Program-made: the position numbers and the translations under genes
Part shown: piece after piece, positions 25,431 through 33,594 of the stretch
Numbering within the stretch: the stretch's first letter is position 1
How the letters are laid out: each line of letters starts with the position of its first letter
From: Hymenobacter algoricola
GTDB taxonomy: Bacteria; Bacteroidota; Bacteroidia; Cytophagales; Hymenobacteraceae
Direction: 5' to 3'
DNA: 64,000 bases
Assembly (NCBI RefSeq): GCF_039539525.1
Contig: NZ_BAABDH010000039.1
Span: forward strand, 1 to 64,000
Notes under the pieces: generated by a model
Databases searched by the model: none
What the model was told of the DNA's origin: nothing
Seen by the model: only the letters and a program-made list of their open reading frames with translations

Positions 25431-27359
25431 CTATTCGTTGATTTTGGTCACTTTGAACTCCGTGCGGCGGTTGCGCTGGAATTCGTCCTCGGTCTTGGCC
25501 GTCTTCAGCACCGGACGGGTTTCACCGTAGCCTTTGGCCGTAATCCGGCTCTTGTCGATGCCCTTGGTGATGATGTAGTCGACGGCCGACTGCGCGCGTT
25601 TCTGCGAGAGGGTCATGTTATAGGCGTCCTTGCCGCGGGCGTCGGTGTGGGAGCTCAGTTCGATGGTGATTTTGGGATTATCCACCAGCGTCTGCACCAG
25701 CTTGTCCAGCTCCACGGCTGCATCCGTGCGGATATCGGCCTTATCGTAGTCGTAGAAAATGTTGTCCACCACGATGGCCTTGTTCTTCACAATCTTGGTG
25801 AGCGTCAGCGTCACGGGTACCGTCACGTCGTTCATCTCGTTGGGCAGCTGATCCTGAGTCGGCTTGCGGCCCACGGTGCTGAGCGAGTTGCGGGCGGCAA
25901 AATAGCCGTCGCGGTCGGCGAGCAGCCCGTAGCTGGCCGCGGCCGTGTCCAGCTTGATGCTGAATTTGCCGTCGGGGCCGGTGGTTACATCCTGCAGCTT
26001 CTGGCCCGCGTTGTTGAGCAGCGTTACGGTTTCGTTGGCGACGGGCAGCACTTCGCCGGTTTTGTCGTTGCGCTCCACCAGCGTACCAGCCGCGTAAAAC
26101 GTGACCAGCTTGATCAGCTTCTTGTGGAACATGTACAGGTCGTCGGAGCCCTTGCCCCCGGCGCGGTTCGACGAGAACACGCCCACGTCTTTACCTGTGA
26201 AGTACGGGGCAAAGTCGTCGCCATTGCTGTTAATGGGAGCCCCCAGGTTTTTCACCTTGCCCTTGTCTACCATGAAGATGTCGAGCTTGCCCAGGCCGGC
26301 GTGTCCGTCGGAGGAGAAGTACAGCGTGCCATCGGGGGCCAGGGCCGGGAAGTTGTCGTTGCCGGCCGTGTTGACCTGGTCGCCCAGGTTTTCGGCGGGG
26401 GTGAAGCGGCCGTTCGGCCCAACGGTAGCTTTGTACAGGTCGATGCCGCCCAGCCCGCCCTTGCGGCCGGAAGCGAAGTACAGCGTCTGCCCATCGGGCG
26501 CGAATACCGGGGAAAAGTCGTCGGCGGTCCGGTCGTTGATGTTGATCAGCTTGGGCTCCTCCCACACGCCGTTCTTGTAGAACGACGACCACAGATCCAC
26601 GCTCAGATAGCCTTTCTTGGAGCCGTTGTTGGAGCGGGCAAACACCACCATCTTGCCGTCCGGAGAATAGGTGGCGCTGGCTTCGTGCTTGTCTTCGCTG
26701 TTGAAGATGGGCTCGAGCTTGCGCACGGAGCCGCCGGTCATCTTGGCGGCATCGTCGAACTTGATGGCGTACAGGTCGTTGAAGCCTTCGCCGTTGCCGG
26801 CGTACTTCTTACCTTCGCGGCCGGAAGCAAATACCAGCTCCCTGGTTTCGGGTATCATGGTCGCGCCGAAGTCGGAGGAGGGTGAGTTCACCTGGTCCAG
26901 CGCCATAATCTCGTTGTTGGTCCGCATCGCCACGATTTCGTTGCCGGCGCGGGAATTCCTGGCTTCCATCTCCGCCCGGGCCGCCAGGGTGCGGTTGGCC
27001 CCATTCTGCGCGTAGCCGTCGAACTGGGTGGCGGCCTCCTCAAACTTGCCGTTGGCTTTCAGAGCCAGGGCGTAGTAGAACGGAGCCTCCCCGACTTTCA
27101 CTCCCCCATCCACGGCCGCCTTATAGAAAGGCTCTGCCTGCTCGATGCGGTTGGACAGGCGGTACGCCTCCGCTACCCGGTAGTTGGAGGTGGCCACGTT
27201 CTTGCCGCCGGCGACATCGGCCTTGTAAAGCTCAATAGCGGTTTCATATTCGCCGCGGGCAAAGCGCTTATCCGCTTTGCTCAGGCCGCCGGAAGCCGCA
27301 CAACCACTCAGCAGAGCAGCTGAACCCGCCGCGGCGCATACAAACATTAATTTCCTCAT
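25431..27359 (-). CDS. OmpA family lipoprotein with PD40 beta-propeller repeats
   Basis: A 642-residue envelope protein from the ATG at 27359. A lipoprotein signal with lipobox LLSGC (Cys20) is followed by a TPR-like helical region (25-150), WD40-like PD40 repeats (about 180-400; YSPDGKMVVFARS and FAPDGQTLYFASGRKGG), a carboxypeptidase-regulatory-like beta domain (about 425-505), and a C-terminal OmpA domain (about 525-640; IELSSHTDARGKD, RRTEFKVT). The OmpA part should bind peptidoglycan. This layout matches PorE-like and related T9SS-associated proteins, but assignment to T9SS is uncertain. Monocistronic. Confidence 0.85.
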   Translation of the reverse strand: MRKLMFVCAAAGSAALLSGCAASGGLSKADKRFARGEYETAIELYKADVAGGKNVATSNYRVAEAYRLSNRIEQAEPFYKAAVDGGVKVGEAPFYYALALKANGKFEEAATQFDGYAQNGANRTLAARAEMEARNSRAGNEIVAMRTNNEIMALDQVNSPSSDFGATMIPETRELVFASGREGKKYAGNGEGFNDLYAIKFDDAAKMTGGSVRKLEPIFNSEDKHEASATYSPDGKMVVFARSNNGSKKGYLSVDLWSSFYKNGVWEEPKLININDRTADDFSPVFAPDGQTLYFASGRKGGLGGIDLYKATVGPNGRFTPAENLGDQVNTAGNDNFPALAPDGTLYFSSDGHAGLGKLDIFMVDKGKVKNLGAPINSNGDDFAPYFTGKDVGVFSSNRAGGKGSDDLYMFHKKLIKLVTFYAAGTLVERNDKTGEVLPVANETVTLLNNAGQKLQDVTTGPDGKFSIKLDTAAASYGLLADRDGYFAARNSLSTVGRKPTQDQLPNEMNDVTVPVTLTLTKIVKNKAIVVDNIFYDYDKADIRTDAAVELDKLVQTLVDNPKITIELSSHTDARGKDAYNMTLSQKRAQSAVDYIITKGIDKSRITAKGYGETRPVLKTAKTEDEFQRNRRTEFKVTKINE

Positions 27360-27479
27360 GAGTTGATAGTGGGGGGTGGAGTGGAAGGCAGCGCAAGGGC
27401 TGAGTTGGGCCAACTTGTGCCTAGCAATAATACTAAGTTTACCTAGGATTCCTGCTAGACGGCAGACTTTTTGGCCACC

Positions 27480-27962
27480 CTAGAAATATTTGGCCAGCCA
27501 CGTCGCGGCGGCCGGCGCAGGCCAGGCCTGCTGCAGGTGCGCCCGCTGCGCCACCGTAATATCAAAATATAGCGTTTCCGGGGTCAGGGTTCCGGCCGCC
27601 ACGGCCGGCCGCAGCGCGGAACGGCTCAGCAGCTGCACCTGCCCGTCGATGAGGAAGGCCAGCTGCGATTTTTCCAGCAGTTCCACCCCCACTGCCTGCT
27701 CCACCTCGCGCACGAAGCGCACGGAGGCATCGATGGAACAGCCGCTGGCGTCGGCCACGGCTTCATCGAGGCCAATAATCAGGAACTGCCGGTGCAGCAC
27801 AGCCGCCGACGCCTGCAGAGTGCGGCCGTGGCTGGTCCAGGCTTCGGCGAAGCGGGCCAGGGCCGGCTCTAGCCCGGTGACCTCAGCCTCCGTGAGCGGA
27901 CGATTGGCCTGATAAATCCAGATGCGGGCCGAATCCGGCAGGTGGTCGAAGGGAACGTACAT
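27480..27962 (-). CDS. Conserved Bacteroidota hypothetical protein
   Basis: A 160-residue soluble protein starting MYVPFDHLPDSARIWIYQAN. It belongs to a Bacteroidota-wide family often labelled 'ABC transporter ATPase' in databases, but no Walker A or signature motif is present, so that label is not supported. A central LIIGLDEAVADASGCSID segment and a C-terminal YFDITVAQRAHL are conserved-looking. Upstream on the same strand are the Fe-S electron-transfer genes, separated by a terminator. Confidence 0.65.
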   Translation of the reverse strand: MYVPFDHLPDSARIWIYQANRPLTEAEVTGLEPALARFAEAWTSHGRTLQASAAVLHRQFLIIGLDEAVADASGCSIDASVRFVREVEQAVGVELLEKSQLAFLIDGQVQLLSRSALRPAVAAGTLTPETLYFDITVAQRAHLQQAWPAPAAATWLAKYF

Positions 27963-28038
27963 AGCTGGGGAGAGGTAGAAGGGTGGAAGGTGGGTGCCTG
28001 GCCAACGGGCTGGCGCGGGCCGGCCAGTTCACAAAGAA

Positions 28039-28070
28039 ACAGCCCCGCCCGGAAGTTCCGGCGGGGCTGT
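28039..28070 (-). terminator. Terminator after the Fe-S protein gene
   Basis: Stem ACAGCCCCGCC / GGCGGGGCTGT with a 9-10-base loop, followed on the minus strand by TTTCTTTG. Confidence 0.8.
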
Positions 28071-28096
28071 GACGAGGGCGGGCAGTTGGCCGGCCT

Positions 28097-28996
28097 TTAC
28101 GCGTTCAGGCCTTCCGCCGTGGCAATCAGCTCGGCAATGTCGAAAACCTGCACGCTGGATTCGCGGTCCTTGTTTTTGACGCCGTCGCTCATCATGGTCA
28201 TGCAGAACGGGCACGACACGGCAATGATGCCGCGCTGGTCCTGGCGCGGGCCGGGCGTGGCGCCGGCGTTGCCGCTTTCCACCCCGTTCAGGTTGGCCAG
28301 CGCCGCCGCGTTGCCATCCAGCGTTGCCAGCGCCTCTTCGGTGCGCTCCACATTGATGTCTTTCTTGCCGGGCTCGGGCTCTTTCCACATCTGCGCCCCA
28401 CCGGCGCCGCAGCACAGCCCGTTGGCTTTGCTACGCTTCATTTCCACCAGGTCGGCATCGAGGGTGGCCAGCACGTCGCGCGGGGCTTCGTAGATGTTGT
28501 TGGACCGGCCCAGGTAGCACGAGTCGTGGAAAGTGATGCGCTGGCCCTTGAACTCGCCGCCACCCGACATGCCCACCCGGCCTTCGTTGATGAGCTGCTG
28601 CAGGAAAGTACTGTGGTGAATGACTTCGTAGTTGCCCCCCAGCGCAGGGTATTCATTCTTGATGGTGTTGAAGCAGTGCGGGCAGGCCGTCACAATCTTC
28701 TTGATGCCGTAGCCCTCGAAGGTGGTAATGTTCTGCATGGCCTGCATCTGAAACAGGAACTCGTTGCCCGCGCGCTTGGCCGGGTCCCCAGTGCAGGTTT
28801 CTTCCATACCCAGCACGGCGTACTTCACGCCCACGTGCTCCAGAATCTGCACGAAAGCCCGCGTTACGCGTTTGTACCGGTCGTCGAAGGCCCCGGCGCA
28901 GCCCACCCAGAACAGGATTTCGGGCTCTTCCCCGGCCGCAGCCAGGTTGGACATGAGGGGTACGTTGATGGAACGCTTGGCAAGTTGCTCAGCCAT
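28097..28996 (-). CDS. (Fe-S)-binding protein, HdrB/GlcF-like CCG-domain subunit
   Basis: A 299-residue cytoplasmic-side protein with two cysteine-rich CCG-type domains: WVGCAGAFDDR with CTGD and TACPHCFNT in the first, HDSCYLGRSNN with GLCCGAGGAQM and SCPFCMTM in the second. Such subunits hold a catalytic 4Fe-4S cluster in heterodisulfide reductase, glycolate oxidase and similar complexes. It follows the membrane Fe-S gene by about 105 bases on the same strand, which together give the HdrDE-like pair found in many Bacteroidota. Electron donor and acceptor are unknown; menaquinone is likely. Confidence 0.85.
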   Translation of the reverse strand: MAEQLAKRSINVPLMSNLAAAGEEPEILFWVGCAGAFDDRYKRVTRAFVQILEHVGVKYAVLGMEETCTGDPAKRAGNEFLFQMQAMQNITTFEGYGIKKIVTACPHCFNTIKNEYPALGGNYEVIHHSTFLQQLINEGRVGMSGGGEFKGQRITFHDSCYLGRSNNIYEAPRDVLATLDADLVEMKRSKANGLCCGAGGAQMWKEPEPGKKDINVERTEEALATLDGNAAALANLNGVESGNAGATPGPRQDQRGIIAVSCPFCMTMMSDGVKNKDRESSVQVFDIAELIATAEGLNA

Positions 28997-28998
28997 GA

Positions 28999-29101
28999 TA
29001 TTTTGAGAAGCTAGAAGTCAGGAGATAGAAGACAGAAGTTGGGCACCCGGCATTCGCCAGGCAGAAGATTTTGGCATAAGAAAGAAGTGAGCAGTTCCAA
29101 C
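28999..29101. repeat. Imperfect repeat between the two Fe-S genes
   Basis: AGAAGCTAGAAGTCAGGAG near 29010 and its rough inverse near 29095 (CCTAGCTTCTGACTTCC) flank a short spacer. The style is similar to other dispersed intergenic palindromes in this window. Confidence 0.45.
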
Positions 29102-29103
29102 TC

Positions 29104-30555
29104 CTAGCTTCTGACTTCCACCTTCCTCTCCGTCACGAACAGGTCGTCGGCCCAGTTGAAGCGGTCGGACGGCGAGAAGGCCCAGGGCGCGCCGTTGTTT
29201 TCGATGTTGGAGAACATCACGTTGAGCGAGTTCGGCGCGGCCGACTCTTCCAGCACCAGGAAGCGGCGCATCTCGATGATGGACTCCAGGGGGTTGATGT
29301 TGACCGGGCAGGCTTCTACGCAGGCGTTGCAGGTGGTGCAGGCCCAGAGCTCTTCCGGTGTCACGTAGCCACGCAGCAGCGTGTGGGTTTCCTTATCGGG
29401 CGTTTCCTGCTCAGCGTGCTTGGCCTCGGCCCCGTACAGGTTGGGATGGAAAATCAGCGGGGAGTTATACTTCTCCTCCACCCGGTCGCGCGTATCCATG
29501 ATGATTTTGCGCGGCGAGAGCAGCTTGCCCGTCAGGTTGGCCGGGCACACCGAGGTGCAGCGGCCGCACTCGGTGCAGGAGTAGGCGCTGAGCAGATTGG
29601 TCCAGGCCAGGTCGTCCACGTCCTTGGCCCCAAACGGCGTAGGCGCCACTGCCGAGCCGTCGGGGTTGGTAGCCGGGGCCGGCACCACGTAGCTTGGGTC
29701 CATCATGGCCTTCACCTCGTGGGTGATGCTGTCGACGTTGGAAAACTGTCCCTGGGGCGCCAGCCGCGAGTACCACACGTTCGGAAACGCCATGATAATG
29801 TGGAAGTGCTTTGAGGAAGGCAGGTAGTTCAGAAAGCACAGAATGCCCACGATGTGCGCCCACCAGCCCACGCGCTCCAGCACGTGCAGCGCGGCCACGC
29901 TGCTCGGAAACAGCCCTGTGAGCAGGCTGCTGATGGGAAAAGAACCCGGCAGGTCCACGCCTTCGAGCTGGTGTAGCTTCAGGTCGGCGGTATTCATTGT
30001 GAACAGCGCCGCCATCAGCACCACCTCGACGTAGAGAATCACGTTGGCATCGAGCTTGGGCCAGGCGCGCAGCTCGGGCCCGGTGAAGCGCTTGAGGGGC
30101 GGCTTGGCGTTGCGGCGCCACCAGAATGCGGCCACGGCCACGATAACCAGCGCGCCCAGAATTTCGTTGGTCGCCATCAGCACGTCGTACAATGGGCCCA
30201 GGAAGCGCAGGACCCGATGCGTGCCAAACAGGCCATCAATCATGATTTCAATCACCTCGATGTTAATGACCAGAAAGCCGACGTACACAATCAGGTGCAG
30301 CAGGGCGGGCGTGATACGCTTAAACATCTTCTGCTGACCGAAAGCCACGAGCAGCGTCTTCGTGAGCCGTTCGCTCACGTGGCCGGACATATCCTGGTCG
30401 CGCCCGACGAGGATGTTGGCCCGCACTTTCCGGGCCTGCCACACAAACAGGCCGAAACCGGCCAGGGCGACCAACAGAAACAGAAGGTTTTGAATAGAGA
30501 AGTGCACGGGAAAGGGTAGGTTTGGGGATGGGGCCGAAATATACTCGTTATGCAT
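29104..30555 (-). CDS. Membrane-bound 4Fe-4S protein, HdrE/HdrC-like
   Basis: About 483 residues from the ATG at 30555. The N-terminal part has membrane helices like a nitrate-reductase-gamma/HdrE cytochrome b-type anchor. The C-terminal part has two ferredoxin clusters: CTECGRCTSVCPANLTGK and CTTCNACVEACPVNINPLES. The protein should pass electrons between the quinone pool and the CCG-domain partner encoded 105 bases downstream. This two-gene arrangement is known as an uncharacterised Hdr-like oxidoreductase in Bacteroidota. The longer reading frame reaches upstream but starts within promoter-like sequence. Confidence 0.85.
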   Translation of the reverse strand: MHNEYISAPSPNLPFPVHFSIQNLLFLLVALAGFGLFVWQARKVRANILVGRDQDMSGHVSERLTKTLLVAFGQQKMFKRITPALLHLIVYVGFLVINIEVIEIMIDGLFGTHRVLRFLGPLYDVLMATNEILGALVIVAVAAFWWRRNAKPPLKRFTGPELRAWPKLDANVILYVEVVLMAALFTMNTADLKLHQLEGVDLPGSFPISSLLTGLFPSSVAALHVLERVGWWAHIVGILCFLNYLPSSKHFHIIMAFPNVWYSRLAPQGQFSNVDSITHEVKAMMDPSYVVPAPATNPDGSAVAPTPFGAKDVDDLAWTNLLSAYSCTECGRCTSVCPANLTGKLLSPRKIIMDTRDRVEEKYNSPLIFHPNLYGAEAKHAEQETPDKETHTLLRGYVTPEELWACTTCNACVEACPVNINPLESIIEMRRFLVLEESAAPNSLNVMFSNIENNGAPWAFSPSDRFNWADDLFVTERKVEVRS

Positions 30556-30603
30556 AACAAATTCCAGAATTTGGTCCGGAAAGATTTTTTTTACCCGAAG
30601 ACT

Positions 30604-30632
30604 TGTAGGTAAGGCTGGGTTTACTACTTTTG
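30604..30632 (+). promoter_or_regulatory. Promoter of tRNA-Phe
   Basis: -33 TTG at 30604-30606, an 18-base spacer and -7 box TACTTTTG at 30625-30632, 42 bases before the mature tRNA. Confidence 0.6.
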
Positions 30633-30674
30633 TGCTCCCCAACGGCTACAATGGCCTTCGGGGGACCAGGAGCT

Positions 30675-30747
<73 letters not shown>

Positions 30748-30749
30748 CG

Positions 30750-30785
30750 AAGACCCTCTTTGCAAGCCGCAGAGAGGGTCTTTTG
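30750..30785 (+). terminator. Terminator after tRNA-Phe
   Basis: Stem AAGACCCTCT / AGAGGGTCTT with a loop of about 13 bases, then TTTTG. Confidence 0.85.
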
Positions 30786-31595
30786 TTTTCCGGACGTTTA
30801 CTGAAGATTTACGACAGGGGTGGGTAAAGGGTCTTAAAGGCAGTAAGCGCAGAGCCGAGTTGCGGGCAGAATTCAGGTATTTATTTCTTAGCTCCTCACT
30901 TTCGGACTCTTGCACGACTTGCTTGCTACGCTCCTGCCCGGCCGGCTCCAAGTGTAGCCGCTGAGCTAACGCTGGCCCAACTCGGACGACCATAACCATC
31001 GGCGTCGGCACGTCGGCCGCCTCACAATGTGCTCCTGAGTACCAGTACTACCACTAGCAAGTAGGCGAGGACCGTGTATGTCCGTCTACTCGGCGGCGGC
31101 GCTGGCAGTGAGGCGTGGCAGAAAACCCTGCGAGTGGTACGGGAATAGCCAAGCGCCGCACCAGTTTTCAGGAACTGTTCCAAACACAGAGCCCCGGCCA
31201 TCCGGCCTTGTCCTTACCCAAATCTTTTTCAGGCTTCCCCAAAGTGACACAAGTCCCTTTTTCGGCGGCTGACACTCTTTGAAAAGCGGCAAGCAAGCCA
31301 GGCAAATGCCCAAAAAAGCCCTCCCAGCCCCAAGGTTGGGAGGGCTTCTGAGTTTTGGGTAAGGACAAGGCCGGATGGTCGGGGCTTTTGCGTTTTGGGG
31401 CTCAACCGGATTGCTGATTTGATAAATCAAGCTTTCCATTTTGAAAAAGCGAGTCCGAATTTCTCTCAACAGAATCGAAGCATTGCTATACAAAACGTTA
31501 TAAAACAACTACTTAAGCAATAAACCAGAACTGGCAGCCGGAAGCGGCACCGGTATTGGCAGTAGGGCGGGGTCACCAAACGTCACCCCACTCTC
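30786..31595. other. Gene-poor 0.8-kb spacer
   Basis: No convincing protein gene is seen. A 140-codon minus-strand frame covers 31086-31508, but its codons follow an inverted repeat and its composition is unlike the neighbours, so I do not call it. The stretch contains the long inverted repeat at 31191-31385 and local AT-rich DNA near 31390-31540. Confidence 0.55.
31191..31385. repeat. Long inverted repeat with internal hairpin
   Basis: Arms of 32 bases at 31191-31222 and 31354-31385 match at 31 positions in inverted order, spaced by 131 bases. Inside is a strong second hairpin at 31316-31347 (AAGCCCTCCCA / TGGGAGGGCTT). The nested structure could be a miniature mobile element remnant or a structured RNA. 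No target-site duplication was obvious by eye. Confidence 0.75.
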
Positions 31596-32294
31596 ATGTC
31601 CATCTTCGATAACCTCGGCAAAGCGGCCAAAGACTTCTTCCTCGAGGAAGGCGAAGGCCAGCCGGCCCCGGCTTCGGCCGCCCGGCCGTTCCCCAACCTG
31701 GCAACCACGGCGGCGGCCGGCCCTCCTGCGGCTACTTACAGCACCGCCCCGGTAGTTACCCAGGCGGAGCAGCGCCACCTCAGCCACATCAATGGCCTGC
31801 TGATCGGCGACGGCAAGGACTTCGTGGCCTTTGTGAAGATGGTGAAGAGCATGGCCGCCAGCGGCCTGACGGGCCCCATCCTCTACCAGACGGCTTTCAA
31901 CGCCTTCACCGCCGTGACCGGGCTGGACCTGCCTACGCTGCTGGCTTCGGCCGAGCAGTTTGAGCACAAGCTCACCGCCGACCGCAACAAGGTGCTGGAA
32001 CGCCACCAGGAAAAGCTCGGCGACATCCGCATTCCCAATGCCCCGCCCGGGCCTATTGTGCAGCTGCTCAACCAGGAACTGCAACTGCAGGCCGACCTGG
32101 CCGCGCTGACCCACCAGCTGGAAGAGAAGCGTCAGCTGCTGCTCACGGCCCAGCAGCAGCTCCAGCAGGAGCGCCACAAGGCCCAGTCCGCGCTGGCTTC
32201 CTACGAGCTGGCCAACGCCACGGCGGCCGCCGAGCTGCACGCCCACCGCCAGGCCACCCAGTCTTTCCTCACTTCTGCCACTCCAACCGCCTAA
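31596..32294 (+). CDS. Uncharacterised coiled-coil protein, first gene of the PspA-like/ABC cassette
   Basis: A 232-residue soluble protein with no family I recognise. It has an amphipathic N-terminal helix (MSIFDNLGKAAKDFFLEEG), an Ala/Pro-rich linker (20-52), a compact helical region (55-145) and a Gln/Leu/Glu-rich coiled coil (about 153-205), then a short Thr/Ala tail. The first helix could lie on the membrane surface. It ends 4 bases before the next gene, which encodes a membrane-bound coiled-coil protein, so they are translationally linked and probably interact. Confidence 0.7.
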   Translation: MSIFDNLGKAAKDFFLEEGEGQPAPASAARPFPNLATTAAAGPPAATYSTAPVVTQAEQRHLSHINGLLIGDGKDFVAFVKMVKSMAASGLTGPILYQTAFNAFTAVTGLDLPTLLASAEQFEHKLTADRNKVLERHQEKLGDIRIPNAPPGPIVQLLNQELQLQADLAALTHQLEEKRQLLLTAQQQLQQERHKAQSALASYELANATAAAELHAHRQATQSFLTSATPTA

Positions 32295-32298
32295 TGCC

Positions 32299-33288
32299 AT
32301 GAACACGCTTCTTCCCTCTGACCAAAACGACGGGCTGCCCAAGTGGCAGCAGCCGGAAAAAGTTGCCGGCTGGGTTTTCCTGGCCGGGGCCGCCGCCGCC
32401 GCCGTGTACTTCTGGAGCCGCATCCTGCCCTTCCTCGTCGACATCGTCTTTGACACGGTGAAGCTGGGCATCGGGCTGGGCGGACTGTTCGCACTGTTTT
32501 TACTGGTCACCAACAAGCGGATTCAGACGGGCCTGTGGTACGCCGGGCAGCGGATTCTGCGCACGGCAGCCGGCATCTTCGTCAACACCGACCCCATCGG
32601 CATCATGGAGGACTACATCAAAAACACCGAACAGGAAGCCCGCAAGATGGACGCCGAGGTCGGCCATATTGAGGGCGCCCACGAGCTGGTGAAGAAGAAG
32701 ATGGGCGCCAACGCCGACCAGATGAAAGAATATCTGGCCCTGGCTGACGCTGCTACCCGCCAGGGCGAGAAGGATATGGCCGAATCCTACGCCAGCCGCG
32801 CCGCTCAGCTCCAGGAGTACAACCAGCGCCTGACGCCCATGGCCACCACCACGGCCAACGTGACGGTAGTGATGCGCCAGATTCTGAAGGCCGCGCTCCG
32901 GCAGATTGATGGCAGCAAGTTCAAGGTGAACCTGCTCAAGGATGAGTACGCGCTGGTGAAGCGCACCAGCTCCGGCATGCGGGCCGCCATGAACATCCTG
33001 CGCGGCGACCCCGACAAGAAGTACTTCTTCGACCTGGCCACCGACCGGGTGGCCCAGGACATGGCCCAGCAGCTCGGCCAGATCAAGCAGGCCATGCGCT
33101 ACAGCCAGGAGTTCGTGAAGGAAATGGACATCCAGAACGGGGTGATGAGCGAGAAGGGCCAGCGCCTGCTGGAGAAATACCAGAAGGGCGAATTCAACGC
33201 CGTGCTCAACGAGAAGCCCGCCGCTCCCCAAAGCCTGGCCACCACCCGCCAGGCCTCCAACGACGCCTACTCCTCTTTGCTGGATTAG
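32299..33288 (+). CDS. Two-TM membrane protein with long PspA-like coiled coil
   Basis: A 329-residue protein. Two membrane helices lie at about residues 22-40 and 47-71, followed by an all-helical region (about 97-300). The start of that region (GIFVNTDPIGIMEDYIKNTEQEARKM is summarised here as the D-P-x-x-x-M-E-x-x-I pattern at 98-107) and a later Gly-Glu-x-Asp-x-Ala segment near 136-141 resemble the PspA/IM30/LiaH coiled coil, which has N-D/D-P-x-x-M and G-x-E-x-x-A marks. This likeness is read by eye and needs a profile search. It ends about 300 bases before the SBP-OmpA gene. Confidence 0.65.
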   Translation: MNTLLPSDQNDGLPKWQQPEKVAGWVFLAGAAAAAVYFWSRILPFLVDIVFDTVKLGIGLGGLFALFLLVTNKRIQTGLWYAGQRILRTAAGIFVNTDPIGIMEDYIKNTEQEARKMDAEVGHIEGAHELVKKKMGANADQMKEYLALADAATRQGEKDMAESYASRAAQLQEYNQRLTPMATTTANVTVVMRQILKAALRQIDGSKFKVNLLKDEYALVKRTSSGMRAAMNILRGDPDKKYFFDLATDRVAQDMAQQLGQIKQAMRYSQEFVKEMDIQNGVMSEKGQRLLEKYQKGEFNAVLNEKPAAPQSLATTRQASNDAYSSLLD

Positions 33289-33296
33289 AATTGGTT

Positions 33297-33473
33297 CTGT
33301 CATCCTGAATGCAGCGCAGCGGAATGAAGGACCTGCCTCTTTCGCACTACAAAGCCCTGTGCAATGAGCTGCGTCTGCCCAATGGTGCAGAGAAGAGCTT
33401 GGATTAGCTAACCCGGCTGGTCAGATATCCGAGGCAGGCCCTTCGCTCTGCTACGCGCCGCTCAGGATGACAG
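33297..33473. repeat. Palindromic intergenic repeat, 'gtcatcctga' family
   Basis: Left arm at 33297-33339 and right arm at 33431-33473 are imperfect inverted copies that share CTGTCATCCTGA, GAAGG and CCTGCCTC. The outer block is the same as at 8398-8468. Together with the adjacent element at 33493 it fills the gap before the SBP-OmpA gene. Confidence 0.75.
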
Positions 33474-33492
33474 ACGGAAGAAATTACTACTG

Positions 33493-33544
33493 CAACGAAG
33501 CGGTAGAGATGCTTCGGCTACGCGGACGCCAGATAAAGCAGGAC
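33493..33544 (-). repeat. Dispersed repeat, 'ctggcgtccgc' family, copy A
   Basis: A roughly 50-base element with core ATCTGGCGTCCGC (minus strand) and flanks GAAGCATCTCT and CGCTTCGTTG. Near copies occur at 38883-38930 and 61436-61474, in the opposite orientation. Confidence 0.7.
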
Positions 33545-33594
33545 GGTCCAGAGCCAGCTCACCAACAACCAACAACGAAAAACCAATACCCACC

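Noticed and set aside
27480..27962. ABC transporter ATPase (database-style label of the family)
   Set aside because: No Walker A, Walker B or signature motif is present in the 160 residues.
31086..31508. 140-codon minus-strand frame in the gene-free island
   Set aside because: It runs through both arms of the inverted repeat, has no recognisable motif, has a composition unlike the neighbours, and no promoter or convincing start. I treat it as chance.
31509..31596. Sigma-54 -24/-12 promoter upstream of the cassette
   Set aside because: TGGCA occurs twice (near 31532 and 31556) but no TTGC at the right distance follows. I could not support a site, so none is listed.
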